A stretch of 11,542 nucleotides of DNA, from the NCBI GenBank assembly GCA_050259035.1, contig JBLMZW010000067.1, positions 1-11,542 on the forward strand, given 5' to 3'. How positions within the stretch are numbered: position 1 is the first letter of the stretch; the number at the start of each line of letters is the position of its first letter. Below the pieces are notes generated by a model. That model was not told the origin of the DNA and ran no database searches. It saw only the letters and a program-made list of their open reading frames with translations. This document shows, in pieces, positions 5,991 to 11,542 of the stretch. Source of the stretch: JBLMZW01 sp050259035. Its GTDB lineage: Bacteria; Bacillota; Syntrophomonadia; Syntrophomonadales; DTU052. The translations under genes were made by a program, and so were the position numbers.

Positions 5991-7049
5991 TCACTTTTCC
6001 CTCCGTAAAAGACGGCCCCACCATTTTGACTTTAAATCCCCCGTTCCGGGGTAAGCCAGTCCGGAAATCTCACATACCGCCTTTTCCAATATTTCTCTTC
6101 GCTTCTGAATTGGTAAGGAAATATGTTGATGAGATAATGTGCTGGAGTTAATTTCCGTATCTTTCCCTTCAGCAGCCATCACGTTAGCCAATTCGAGAAT
6201 TGAATGAACAGGATTCATTGTTTCTTGCATTAGAATAGACTGTAGCTCATTTACCAATTGCTTATCGGTTTTTAGTGGAAATACAATGTTCCTATCGGTC
6301 CATTCAACCTGTTTTTCGTACTCGTCTTTAAACCAGTATACGGTCCATCCAAACCATTGTTTTCTAATAGACTCTAAATCATAAACTCCAGAAGCCTGCC
6401 AAAATCGTAGTTCGCGTCTTTGTACATCAATGTGGAACCCACCCGTGGGAAATTCCTTAGTGTATGTATTAAGGTCAACCCTTGGATGACCGTATTCTTG
6501 AACTACGTTATCAAGTATAGCCGGTCCATTTTCAATTATTAGCTCAACCTCTCCAAATAGGGGAAACAATAGGCAACCTTGATCTTTAAATTTAATACTA
6601 CCAACAATGTTTATTGATTCGATATCTTCGGGCGGTTCCCATCTCATTTCCCCGCCTTTAATGTCTGCTTCATCGATGACTTTTTCTTCAGGATACCCAA
6701 CGTATCGTGCTAAATCGACTATTCCCCGGTGCGCCCACTGAATGTCCCATCCCCTCCAAGGCGATTGTATTAACCTGAGGTACATTTTACGAAGTGGGAC
6801 ATCGTAGAGTATATCTTCTCCGCCGAACAGGAGGAACACATTCCGATCAGTATCTATAACTGCTCCACCTTCGGCCCAGACATTATCGAGCCAGTCATCA
6901 CTTTCCACTCTTTCCTGAGCTTGAATGAATTTAATGGCGTGCGTGGGTCCCCAGAAAAGGTCTTGGGGGAGAGTATTGGCGCACCAGTGGTCATAGTAAA
7001 GCTCGTATGTATTGTCTTTTAAGATCAGCAAATTTGCACGTTGCCCCAT
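5991..7049 (-). CDS. uncharacterised 352-aa protein
   Basis: A soluble protein without signal peptide or TM. The first 120 residues look like a conserved module dense in aromatic, Gly and acidic residues: MGQRANLLIL, ELYYDHWCAN (16-25), LFWGPTHAIKFIQAQE (31-46), DDWLDNVWAEGGAVID (51-66), FLLFGGEDILYDVPLR (72-87) and WRGWDIQWAHRGIVDLA (98-114). I recall similar N-terminal sequences in hypothetical proteins of several phyla, but cannot give a family name. The middle (about 130-260) is beta-rich with IGNG-poor but Trp-rich segments such as QWFGWTVYWFKDEYEKQVEW. The C-terminal 90 residues are mostly helical and end in a basic tail KSKWWGRLLRREK. AAAGGAGG lies six bases before the ATG, a strong site. 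It is second in the leftward operon, 26 bp after the membrane protein gene. Confidence 0.75.
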   Translation of the reverse strand: MGQRANLLILKDNTYELYYDHWCANTLPQDLFWGPTHAIKFIQAQERVESDDWLDNVWAEGGAVIDTDRNVFLLFGGEDILYDVPLRKMYLRLIQSPWRGWDIQWAHRGIVDLARYVGYPEEKVIDEADIKGGEMRWEPPEDIESINIVGSIKFKDQGCLLFPLFGEVELIIENGPAILDNVVQEYGHPRVDLNTYTKEFPTGGFHIDVQRRELRFWQASGVYDLESIRKQWFGWTVYWFKDEYEKQVEWTDRNIVFPLKTDKQLVNELQSILMQETMNPVHSILELANVMAAEGKDTEINSSTLSHQHISLPIQKRREILEKAVCEISGLAYPGTGDLKSKWWGRLLRREK

Positions 7050-7075
7050 AATGGTCCTCCTTTGGCGATATCAAC

Positions 7076-7603
7076 CTAGTAACATGCAATCCAAAACATT
7101 AGGAATACGAAAAGTCCGATTCCGCCTAATACCGCGATTAGCACTCCCAAAGTTTTAAGCTGCCACTTAGCGGATTTAATCCATTGGGCTTTTTCTTCTG
7201 CGGAGTTAAACGCCCCTTCTTGAGGAAAGTGTTTTCTTTTCACATGGTGCGCACTGAGAAACATGCCCATAAGAGCTCCATTTGCAGCAATCACATTAAT
7301 ATCTTGTGTCACCGCCTGAGCGATTACGAACCATACTAAGGCAATAGCAGCAAAAGCCATAATGAAATACATAAAAACTCGAATTGTAACTGACGAGGAC
7401 CAAATAAACCTGATTTGGAACTCTAGAAATAAAAAAACGGCAAAATATATAATTGCGCTCTGCACTAGGAACCCAGCCACAGCGCCAATTACCTGACTAC
7501 CCGATATGTGGTGAAGAAACATCCCTCCAATGAGTTGGAAGACGGTTAATAAAACAACTCCTCCAACTATAAACGGCCTATTTCGTTGAATCCAGCTATC
7601 CAA
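7076..7603 (-). CDS. uncharacterised multi-pass membrane protein
   Basis: About 175 aa, first gene of the leftward seven-gene operon. Predicted membrane segments, counted from the upstream ATG at 7627, lie near residues 19-39, 45-70, 83-105 and 158-180, with a possible additional weak one at 110-126. A charged cytoplasmic stretch, HHVKRKHFPQEGAFNSAEEK (127-146), separates the last helix from the others. No family is recognised. The start is debatable. An ATG at 7627 has no ribosome site, whereas AAGGAG (7619-7614) sits inside the first codons of that frame and ten bases before an in-frame TTG at 7603, so TTG is preferred. The sigma-H-like promoter is about 60 bp upstream. Function unknown; the co-transcribed transporter suggests a membrane-linked process. 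Confidence 0.7.
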   Translation of the reverse strand: MDSWIQRNRPFIVGGVVLLTVFQLIGGMFLHHISGSQVIGAVAGFLVQSAIIYFAVFLFLEFQIRFIWSSSVTIRVFMYFIMAFAAIALVWFVIAQAVTQDINVIAANGALMGMFLSAHHVKRKHFPQEGAFNSAEEKAQWIKSAKWQLKTLGVLIAVLGGIGLFVFLMFWIACY

Positions 7604-7664
7604 GGTATGTACTCTCCTTATTTTCATGACAGCTCAGGGTGTATTCCTTGCGAGTCAATTGTAG

Positions 7665-7694
7665 ATATTCCATATAATAACGTATTTTTCCTGC
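7665..7694 (-). promoter_or_regulatory. sigma-H-like promoter of the seven-gene operon (copy B)
   Basis: Reading leftward, GCAGGAAAA (7694-7686), a 12-bp spacer and ATGGAATAT (7673-7665) match the Bacillus sigma-H consensus RnAGGAwWW-N11/12-RnnGAATww at every specified position. It lies about 40-60 bp before the first gene of the operon. The surrounding 39 bp (7666-7704) match the element at 2254-2292 at 30 of 39 positions. Confidence 0.6.
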
Positions 7695-7720
7695 AGGGTA
7701 TTGCCCATCCCATTTCTTCC

Positions 7721-7747
7721 TTGTCAGGTTAAAAGATAGGATATAAT
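7721..7747 (+). promoter_or_regulatory. candidate promoter for the DUF3795-nif3 pair
   Basis: TTGTCA (7721-7726), a short 15-bp spacer and a perfect TATAAT (7742-7747) stand 31 bp before the DUF3795 ATG. The spacer is shorter than ideal, so the -10 is better supported than the -35. The promoter diverges from the sigma-H-like one at 7665-7694. Confidence 0.45.
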
Positions 7748-7778
7748 GAGCTAAAGCCGGATAAAGGGAGGCAAAGAT

Positions 7779-8180
7779 ATGGGGAATCCGATCTCTCTAG
7801 ATAAGTCACTTATAGCCCCTTGCGGTATGAACTGTGGGTTGTGCCTGGCCTACCTTCGCCCGAAAAATAAATGTACGGGCTGTAATGGGCCGGATCTATC
7901 CAAGCCTGCCTATTGCATAAAATGTATAATGCGAAACTGTGAAACGATTCAAAAGAATGAATCAAAACTCTGCTACGAATGTGATACCTTTCCGTGTAAG
8001 AGGCTCAAACAATTAGACAAACGCTATCGAACCAAATACTCGATGAGTATGATTGAAAACCTCAACAACATCAAAGAATTTGGAATGGACGAATTTATCA
8101 AAAATCAAACTGAGAAGTGGAAGTGCCCCACCTGCGGCGGTGCCATTTGTGTGCATCGAGGCTGCCTGGACTGCAAATAG
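7779..8180 (+). CDS. DUF3795 domain-containing cysteine-rich protein
   Basis: A 133-aa soluble protein with 16 cysteines, matching the DUF3795 (PF12675) pattern common in anaerobes. The opening IAPCGMNCGLCLAYL (12-26) is the family hallmark, followed by CTGC (32-35), YCIKCIMRNC (45-54), and KLCYECDTFPCKRLKQLDKRYRTKY (63-87). The C-terminus adds a separate ribbon-like CPTCGGAICVHRGCLDC (116-132). The cysteines probably bind zinc or an iron-sulfur cluster; the function of the family is not known. GGGAGG lies seven bases before the ATG. The Nif3-family gene begins 19 bp after the stop with its own strong ribosome site, so the two are likely co-transcribed. That pairs a metal-binding Cys protein with a dinuclear-metal protein. 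Confidence 0.88.
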   Translation: MGNPISLDKSLIAPCGMNCGLCLAYLRPKNKCTGCNGPDLSKPAYCIKCIMRNCETIQKNESKLCYECDTFPCKRLKQLDKRYRTKYSMSMIENLNNIKEFGMDEFIKNQTEKWKCPTCGGAICVHRGCLDCK

Positions 8181-8199
8181 TATTTGGGGAGGTTTCGGG

Positions 8200-8952
8200 A
8201 TGACTATAAACGAGCTGAATGATTATCTCATTAACCTGTTTGAGGCCGATAAACGGGAGTCTTTCCCTGGCGAATTCGGCCTGACGATTAAGGGACGACC
8301 CACTGTTAATCGGGTCGGATATGCGACCAACCTGACCATGGAGACCATCGAAGCAGCGGAAAAGAATAATGTTGACCTGATACTAACCCACCATGACGCC
8401 TGGGAACTCATCTTTGGCCTTAAAGAGGTGTGCACTAAACGCCTGACTGAACTGGGGATATCTCACTTCTTTGCCCACGCCCTGTTGGATGACGCTGACT
8501 TCGGAACCAATGTAGCTCTGATGGAGCGGTTAGGGGCAACAGTCATTGAGAAATCCAACCCCTATCAGGGCCTGCTATATGCGGGCCGGGTGGGCGAGTT
8601 CATAGAGCCCATCCCTTTTACTGACCTGGTTAAGCGGGTTGAGACTCTACTGGAGGAACCGGTTCGTTCATGGCAAAACCGGCCGGGCCCTGTGCAAAAG
8701 CTATGTGTCGTTACCGGGGGCGGGTTCATGACCGATGAGATCCACGATGCGGTGGAGAGGGGCTGTGACACCTACATAACCGGCGAAAAGATGTTGTATT
8801 CCATTGAATACGCAGCCTTCGCGGGCATTAACCTGATCGTCGGGAGTCACACTTTTACCGAGGTTTTCGGTGTGGAGAACCTGGCTCAAAAGGTGGGGTC
8901 CGCTTTTCCGAGCTTGGAGATAGTTCGTCTTCCGGAGTCCCACATCGAGTAG
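8200..8952 (+). CDS. Nif3-like dinuclear metal center protein
   Basis: A 250-aa cytoplasmic protein of the Nif3/YbgI family (PF01784), which forms hexameric rings with a two-metal site; the reaction is still unclear although the family is often mislabelled GTP cyclohydrolase. The metal ligands are in place: LTHHD (His64, His65), FAHALLDDADFGTN (His93, Asp97) in the slot of the usual HxNLDxAxxGxN, and GSHTFTEVFGVENLAQKV (His217, Glu221). GGGFMTDEIHDAVERGCDTYITGE (173-196) is the characteristic glycine-rich strand and the TGE site. The length matches the short form without the extra YqfO domain. The start is the ATG with GGGGAGG seven bases upstream; the same frame runs open 49 codons further back, across the end of the DUF3795 gene. 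The last 98 bp overlap the permease gene on the other strand. Confidence 0.9.
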   Translation: MTINELNDYLINLFEADKRESFPGEFGLTIKGRPTVNRVGYATNLTMETIEAAEKNNVDLILTHHDAWELIFGLKEVCTKRLTELGISHFFAHALLDDADFGTNVALMERLGATVIEKSNPYQGLLYAGRVGEFIEPIPFTDLVKRVETLLEEPVRSWQNRPGPVQKLCVVTGGGFMTDEIHDAVERGCDTYITGEKMLYSIEYAAFAGINLIVGSHTFTEVFGVENLAQKVGSAFPSLEIVRLPESHIE

Positions 8953-10324
8953 AATCATCCATTAAATCGTATCTTTTGTAGGCCGGGCTGGTGGCCATCC
9001 GGCCCCCCCATATCTTCATGCCCATGTAGATTGCCGAATACAGGGCGATTATTATCAGCCCCGCTATAAGGCCCGATGCCTGACCGGAAATAAACGGCAT
9101 ACTGGCCATGGCGATAATTAAACTGATCAAACCAATCCAGGTGGTATAGGGATAGCCGGGCATCTGGCAGTGTCCGGTAGGCGGGCAGCCGTGTTTCTTA
9201 CGGAAACGCAGGTGAGTTGCCATTATTACGGCGTAAGTGAAAAGCAGCGCGAAGCCGCCGGAACTCACCAGGAACAGGTAAACCCGGGGAACCAGAAGAC
9301 CCAGGCCTAAGCCCGCCAGCATAGCAAAGCCGGAAAAAAGGATCCCCCGATAAGGAACATCCGTCTTATCTTTAAGCCAGCCGGGGGCATGTTTTTCATC
9401 CGCCAGGGAACGGATCATCCTTCCCAGCCCGAACATAGCCGCCAGCATGGTAGATAGAATGGCCGTAATCATTATTACCCCTATGGCACTGCCAGCCCAT
9501 CTAATCCCCTGGGTATTAAGGGCGGCCACCATCGGACTCGTTTTTTCACTCAGGACGCCGGTTGAAACCAGCGGGAGCAGCGCGACCACGGAAAGAATAT
9601 AAAATGAAGTAAGACATATTACCGTAGACCTGATGGCTTTCGGAACAGTTACTCCGGGATTAGCGGTTTCAGAAGCGGCCAACCCGATAATTTCAAAGCC
9701 GGCATAGGCGAATATTACTATCAACATGCTCCCGGCAACGCCTTTAATTCCGCCCGGGAACAGGGATTCTGTGGCCAATACTCCGGTACCGACGGCCCGG
9801 GCCCCGGGAAATAGCCCGACAATCAGCAATGCCGCTATGATAATAAAGGAACCGATGGCGAATACCTTGACTGAAGCCAGACTGCTCTCCAGCTTGCTAA
9901 GCTTATCAGCTCCTAGCAGGTTAAGCACTGTGACCCCCACTATAATCAGGCTCCCCAGCACTGCGATGGATATGCCAGGCATCCAGTTGCGCACCAGGAT
10001 TGAAACAGCGGTGGCTTCACTGGACATGGCCAAAGCCATCCCGGTCCAGTATACCCAGCCCACCACAAACCCGGGCCCTGGCCCGAAAGCCTGGGCCGCA
10101 AAAGTACGGAAAGATCCGACATCAGGATTGGCGACCGTCATTTCGGATAAAGCAAAAAGGATTAAATAGACCAGTACCCCGCCCAGGATATATGAAATCA
10201 AAATCGCCGGTCCGGCTGCGTGAATAGCTACCGATGAACCGAGGAAAAAAGAGCCCCCTATTACCGTCCCCAGGGCCAACATGGTAAGATGCCAGGCTGA
10301 CAAACCGCTGTTTTCTTTCTTCAT
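8855..10324 (-). CDS. APC family amino acid permease
   Basis: A 489-aa inner-membrane transporter of the amino acid-polyamine-organocation superfamily, amino acid transporter (AAT) type, importing an amino acid with a coupled ion; the substrate is unknown. TM1 has the substrate-binding signature GTVIGGSFFLGSSVAIHAAGP (18-38). The conserved loop after TM2 is ALSEMTVANPDVGSFRTFA (58-76). FAYAGFEIIGLAASETANP (205-223) and VPKAIRSTV lie at TM6-TM7, and FGLGRMIRSLADE (295-307) is the usual loop after TM8. About 12 membrane segments end near residue 440. The tail 441-489 is hydrophilic, rich in Ser, Pro and Glu, and unlike the family. Its last 32 or so residues are antisense to the Nif3 gene. A GGGGGA ribosome site lies very close (about 3 bases) before the ATG. 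The gene stands alone. Confidence 0.9.
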   Translation of the reverse strand: MKKENSGLSAWHLTMLALGTVIGGSFFLGSSVAIHAAGPAILISYILGGVLVYLILFALSEMTVANPDVGSFRTFAAQAFGPGPGFVVGWVYWTGMALAMSSEATAVSILVRNWMPGISIAVLGSLIIVGVTVLNLLGADKLSKLESSLASVKVFAIGSFIIIAALLIVGLFPGARAVGTGVLATESLFPGGIKGVAGSMLIVIFAYAGFEIIGLAASETANPGVTVPKAIRSTVICLTSFYILSVVALLPLVSTGVLSEKTSPMVAALNTQGIRWAGSAIGVIMITAILSTMLAAMFGLGRMIRSLADEKHAPGWLKDKTDVPYRGILFSGFAMLAGLGLGLLVPRVYLFLVSSGGFALLFTYAVIMATHLRFRKKHGCPPTGHCQMPGYPYTTWIGLISLIIAMASMPFISGQASGLIAGLIIIALYSAIYMGMKIWGGRMATSPAYKRYDLMDDSTRCGTPEDELSPSSEKRTPPFEPGSPHRKPR

Positions 10325-10381
10325 TCTTCCCCCATCGCCGTTCTAAATTAATTCTAAGTTAGGTTTTTCAATTACTGGCGG

Positions 10382-10410
10382 ATTATACGGAGCTAAGTAA
10401 GAGGTAAGAA
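10382..10410 (-). promoter_or_regulatory. possible permease promoter
   Basis: TATAAT (10387-10382) reads leftward about 58 bp before the permease ATG. The upstream hexamer with a 17-bp spacer is TTCTTA (10410-10405), only a fair -35. It partly overlaps the purine-rich repeat tract, so repeat-length changes could alter it. Confidence 0.35.
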
Positions 10411-10447
10411 GTAAAACGTTAAACGTGAGACGCAAGAGGTGAGACGT
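10394..10447. repeat. purine-rich degenerate short repeat tract
   Basis: Near-repeats such as TAAGAGGTAAGAAGTAAAACG and GTGAGACGCAAGAGGTGAGACG run here, made of units like GTAAGAG, GTGAGACG and CAAGAGG. No coding sense is seen. It immediately adjoins the first hairpin element. Confidence 0.5.
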
Positions 10448-10497
10448 TCTGGGTTCGCCAGGCTCCAGCCTGGCACAGATCAGGCTCGGGGCTCCCA
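10448..10497. repeat. GC-rich hairpin element, copy 1
   Basis: Starts TCTGGGTTCGCCAGGCT and contains the perfect palindrome GCCAGGCTCCAGCCTGGC (10457-10474, 8-bp stems). It then has CACAGATCAGGCTCGGGGCT and ends CCCA. Copies 1 and 4 are nearly identical along their length. Confidence 0.75.
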
Positions 10498-10508
10498 GTT
10501 AGACCTCT

Positions 10509-10570
10509 TCTGGGTTCGCCAGGCTCCAGCCTGGCCGTTATTTCTGCGGGGCTTGAGTTCGGCGTTCCCA
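10509..10570. repeat. GC-rich hairpin element, copy 2
   Basis: The same first half, TCTGGGTTCGCCAGGCT, with the palindrome at 10518-10535. The second half diverges (CGTTATTTCTGCGGGGCTTG) before the shared ending GGCGTTCCCA. Confidence 0.7.
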
Positions 10571-10612
10571 TTTGGCTTGCTCCCATCTTTCTTCACCCGT
10601 CCTGTCTCCTAA

Positions 10613-10664
10613 TCCGGGTTCGCCAGGCTTGCGCCTGGTTGCCGGGCTGGAGCCCGGCGTTCCC
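10613..10664. repeat. GC-rich hairpin element, copy 3 (two-hairpin variant)
   Basis: Starts TCCGGGTTCGCCAGGCTT. The first stem is changed to CCAGGC-TTGC-GCCTGG (10623-10638). A second perfect palindrome, GCCGGGCTGGAGCCCGGC (10641-10658), replaces the second half, and it ends GTTCCC. The stem changes preserve pairing, so the structure rather than the sequence appears to be kept. Confidence 0.7.
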
Positions 10665-10683
10665 GGTCAGACTTCCGGGTTTA

Positions 10684-10733
10684 TCTGGGTTCGCCAGGCT
10701 CCAGCCTGGCACAGGTCAGGCCCGGCATTCCCA
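10684..10733. repeat. GC-rich hairpin element, copy 4
   Basis: TCTGGGTTCGCCAGGCT with the palindrome at 10693-10710, followed by ACAGGTCAGGCCCGGCATTCCCA. It matches copy 1 with only a few substitutions in the second half. Confidence 0.75.
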
Positions 10734-10771
10734 CCCTCTTCGTTTTCTAAGTTGGCTTGCTATTTCTTCCG

Positions 10772-10801
10772 TTGACCAATTACGCTGGCAAATAGTATAT
10801 T
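10772..10801 (+). promoter_or_regulatory. candidate sigma-A promoter for bacteriohemerythrin
   Basis: TTGACC (10772-10777, 5 of 6), 18-bp spacer and TATATT (10796-10801, 5 of 6). It stands about 55 bp before the ATG. A separate TATAAT at 10814-10819 lacks a -35. Confidence 0.5.
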
Positions 10802-10856
10802 ATGGCAAAGGCCTATAATTCGACATATTCTGCTTATAGAATGGAGGAATTATTAC

Positions 10857-11249
10857 ATGATTAGCTGGAAGGACGATTACAGTATTGGCGTGGAAACCAT
10901 CGATGAACAGCACAAGAAGTTGTTTGAAATTGCCAATCGCGCCTATGCCCTATTAAAAAACGAACTGCTGACCGATAAATATGACCAGATAGTTGCCATA
11001 TTCGATGAACTGAAAGATTACACCGTATACCATTTCGGGTTCGAACAGGAGTATATGGCCAGCATTGGTTATAAGAAACTCTTGTCCCATAAGGTAATCC
11101 ATGATGACTTTATAGAAAAAATAAATGAAATTGATTTCAATCAGGTTGACCAGGAACAGGAAAAGTACTTGATGGATATATTGAACTTTGTTGTTCAGTG
11201 GATTGAACAGCATATTCTCGGCATGGATAAGAAGATAACCGAAGGTTAG
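10857..11249 (+). CDS. bacteriohemerythrin
   Basis: A 130-aa soluble hemerythrin-like protein that binds O2 reversibly at a non-heme di-iron site and is expected to work as an oxygen store, sensor or scavenger in the cytoplasm. All seven iron ligands are present: His19 (IDEQHKKLF), His59 and Glu63 (YHFGFEQEYM), His78 and His82 (SHKVIHDDF), and His119 and Asp124 (EQHILGMDKKI). The opening ISWKDDYSIGVETID is the usual family start, and the length is canonical for the single-domain form. GGAGGA is eight bases before the ATG. The HD-domain gene follows 31 bp after the stop, so an operon is likely. In an anaerobe an O2- or NO-responsive role is reasonable but inferred. Confidence 0.95.
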   Translation: MISWKDDYSIGVETIDEQHKKLFEIANRAYALLKNELLTDKYDQIVAIFDELKDYTVYHFGFEQEYMASIGYKKLLSHKVIHDDFIEKINEIDFNQVDQEQEKYLMDILNFVVQWIEQHILGMDKKITEG

Positions 11250-11280
11250 TGGTCTATTACATAAAAATAAGGGTGATGCA

Positions 11281-11542
11281 ATGAACATTGTTGGGTGCTT
11301 TCTTAGCCTCTCACGGAGTCTCGATTTTTCTAACAAAGGACTTATGCGCCATCACCGAAGAACAGCTTTAATCGCCGGTAAACTAGGCCAGGCGGCAGGA
11401 CTGGATGCGAAAGAGCTTATGCAATTGATTCAGGCCGCCCTGATTCACGACATAGGGGTAATTACCTGGCAGGAAAAGATAGAGTTAACCAATCTAGAAA
11501 TCGAAAGCCCCTGGGAACACTGCCGGCGGGGTTTCGAATTGG
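11281..11542 (+). CDS. HD-domain phosphohydrolase (partial, 3' end beyond window)
   Basis: The first 87 residues of an open frame that runs off the window edge. The HD-type metal site is visible: His24/His25 in LMRHHRRTALIAGKLGQAAG, His56-Asp57 in QAALIHDIGV, and then HCRRGFEL (80-87), which fits the H-x3-G-x-x-L element of HD-GYP proteins. It may hydrolyse cyclic di-GMP or another nucleotide, but the GYP motif is beyond the edge and cannot be checked. The first 20 residues, MNIVGCFLSLSRSLDFSNKG, form a short lead-in helix with no sensor domain. AAGGGTGA lies about 4-5 bases before the ATG. It follows bacteriohemerythrin after 31 bp, suggesting that oxygen status is coupled to its activity or expression. 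Confidence 0.8.
   Translation, partial: MNIVGCFLSLSRSLDFSNKGLMRHHRRTALIAGKLGQAAGLDAKELMQLIQAALIHDIGVITWQEKIELTNLEIESPWEHCRRGFEL

Larger units (their letters stand above)
10325..10856. other. 532-bp gene-free, repeat-rich divergent intergenic region
   Basis: The region separates the leftward permease from the rightward bacteriohemerythrin. It holds a candidate permease promoter, a purine-rich tract (10394-10447), four copies of a GC-rich hairpin element (10448-10733) and a good bacteriohemerythrin promoter (10772-10801). An open frame across the hairpins on the plus strand is only the translated repeats (SPGLRLVAGLEPGVPG-like text) and is not a gene. Confidence 0.7.

Noticed and set aside
8053..8199. 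N-terminal extension of the Nif3 gene by 49 codons.
   Set aside because: It lies inside the DUF3795 gene in another frame; the ATG at 8200 has a strong ribosome site and begins the family homology.
10448..10733. CRISPR array.
   Set aside because: The repeats are palindromic, vary in spacing (61, about 104 and 71 bp), diverge along their length, and have no cas genes nearby.
10572..10775. Plus-strand open frame through the hairpin repeats.
   Set aside because: It is the translation of repeat units, with no ribosome site or protein-like character.

Overview
The window looks like chromosomal DNA of a Bacillota bacterium, probably an anaerobic Clostridia of the Peptococcaceae type. The reasons are strong AGGAGG-type ribosome sites, several GTG/TTG starts decided by those sites, a VanW-family protein, a bacteriohemerythrin beside an HD-domain protein, two sites resembling Bacillus sigma-H promoters, and intergenic GC-rich hairpin repeats. 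GC looks moderate by eye. There are no rRNA, tRNA, transposase, phage or CRISPR signatures.

Layout. (1) 62-2145, minus strand: three genes read leftward, an uncharacterised 157-aa protein, a VanW-domain protein and a class I SAM methyltransferase. (2) 2146-2545: a 400-bp regulatory gap. It holds a sigma-H-like promoter for the first operon, a consensus minus-strand TTGACA-N17-TATAAT promoter about 340 bp from its first gene, a plus-strand promoter facing it, and a leader with competing hairpins. (3) 2546-3352, plus: a cytoplasmic esterase of the esterase D / tributyrin esterase type. (4) 3485-7603, minus: seven tightly packed genes, apparently one operon. In transcription order they are a multi-pass membrane protein, a 352-aa unknown, a 159-aa unknown, an MFS-type transporter, a small signal-peptide/TM protein, a four-TM protein overlapping it, and an 87-aa four-cysteine protein. 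A second copy of the sigma-H-like element lies just upstream. (5) 7779-8952, plus: a Cys-rich DUF3795 protein and a Nif3-family protein, an apparent two-gene operon. (6) 8855-10324, minus: an APC-family amino acid permease whose C-terminal tail overlaps the Nif3 gene tail-to-tail by 98 bp. (7) 10325-10856: a gene-free, repeat-rich gap with a purine-rich tract and four copies of a GC-rich hairpin element between two divergent genes. (8) 10857-11542, plus: bacteriohemerythrin, then an HD-domain phosphohydrolase cut by the window edge.

How it fits together. The two minus-strand operons share a 39-bp element (30 of 39 identical) matching the Bacillus sigma-H pattern RnAGGAwWW-N11/12-RnnGAATww with a 12-bp spacer in both. 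This suggests a common transition-phase or sporulation-linked programme for otherwise unrelated, mostly uncharacterised genes. The seven-gene operon is the best candidate for an undescribed system: four to six of its genes have no function I can assign, and they are packed around a transporter-like protein. Its role is unknown, and I do not claim it is a defence or toxin-immunity locus.
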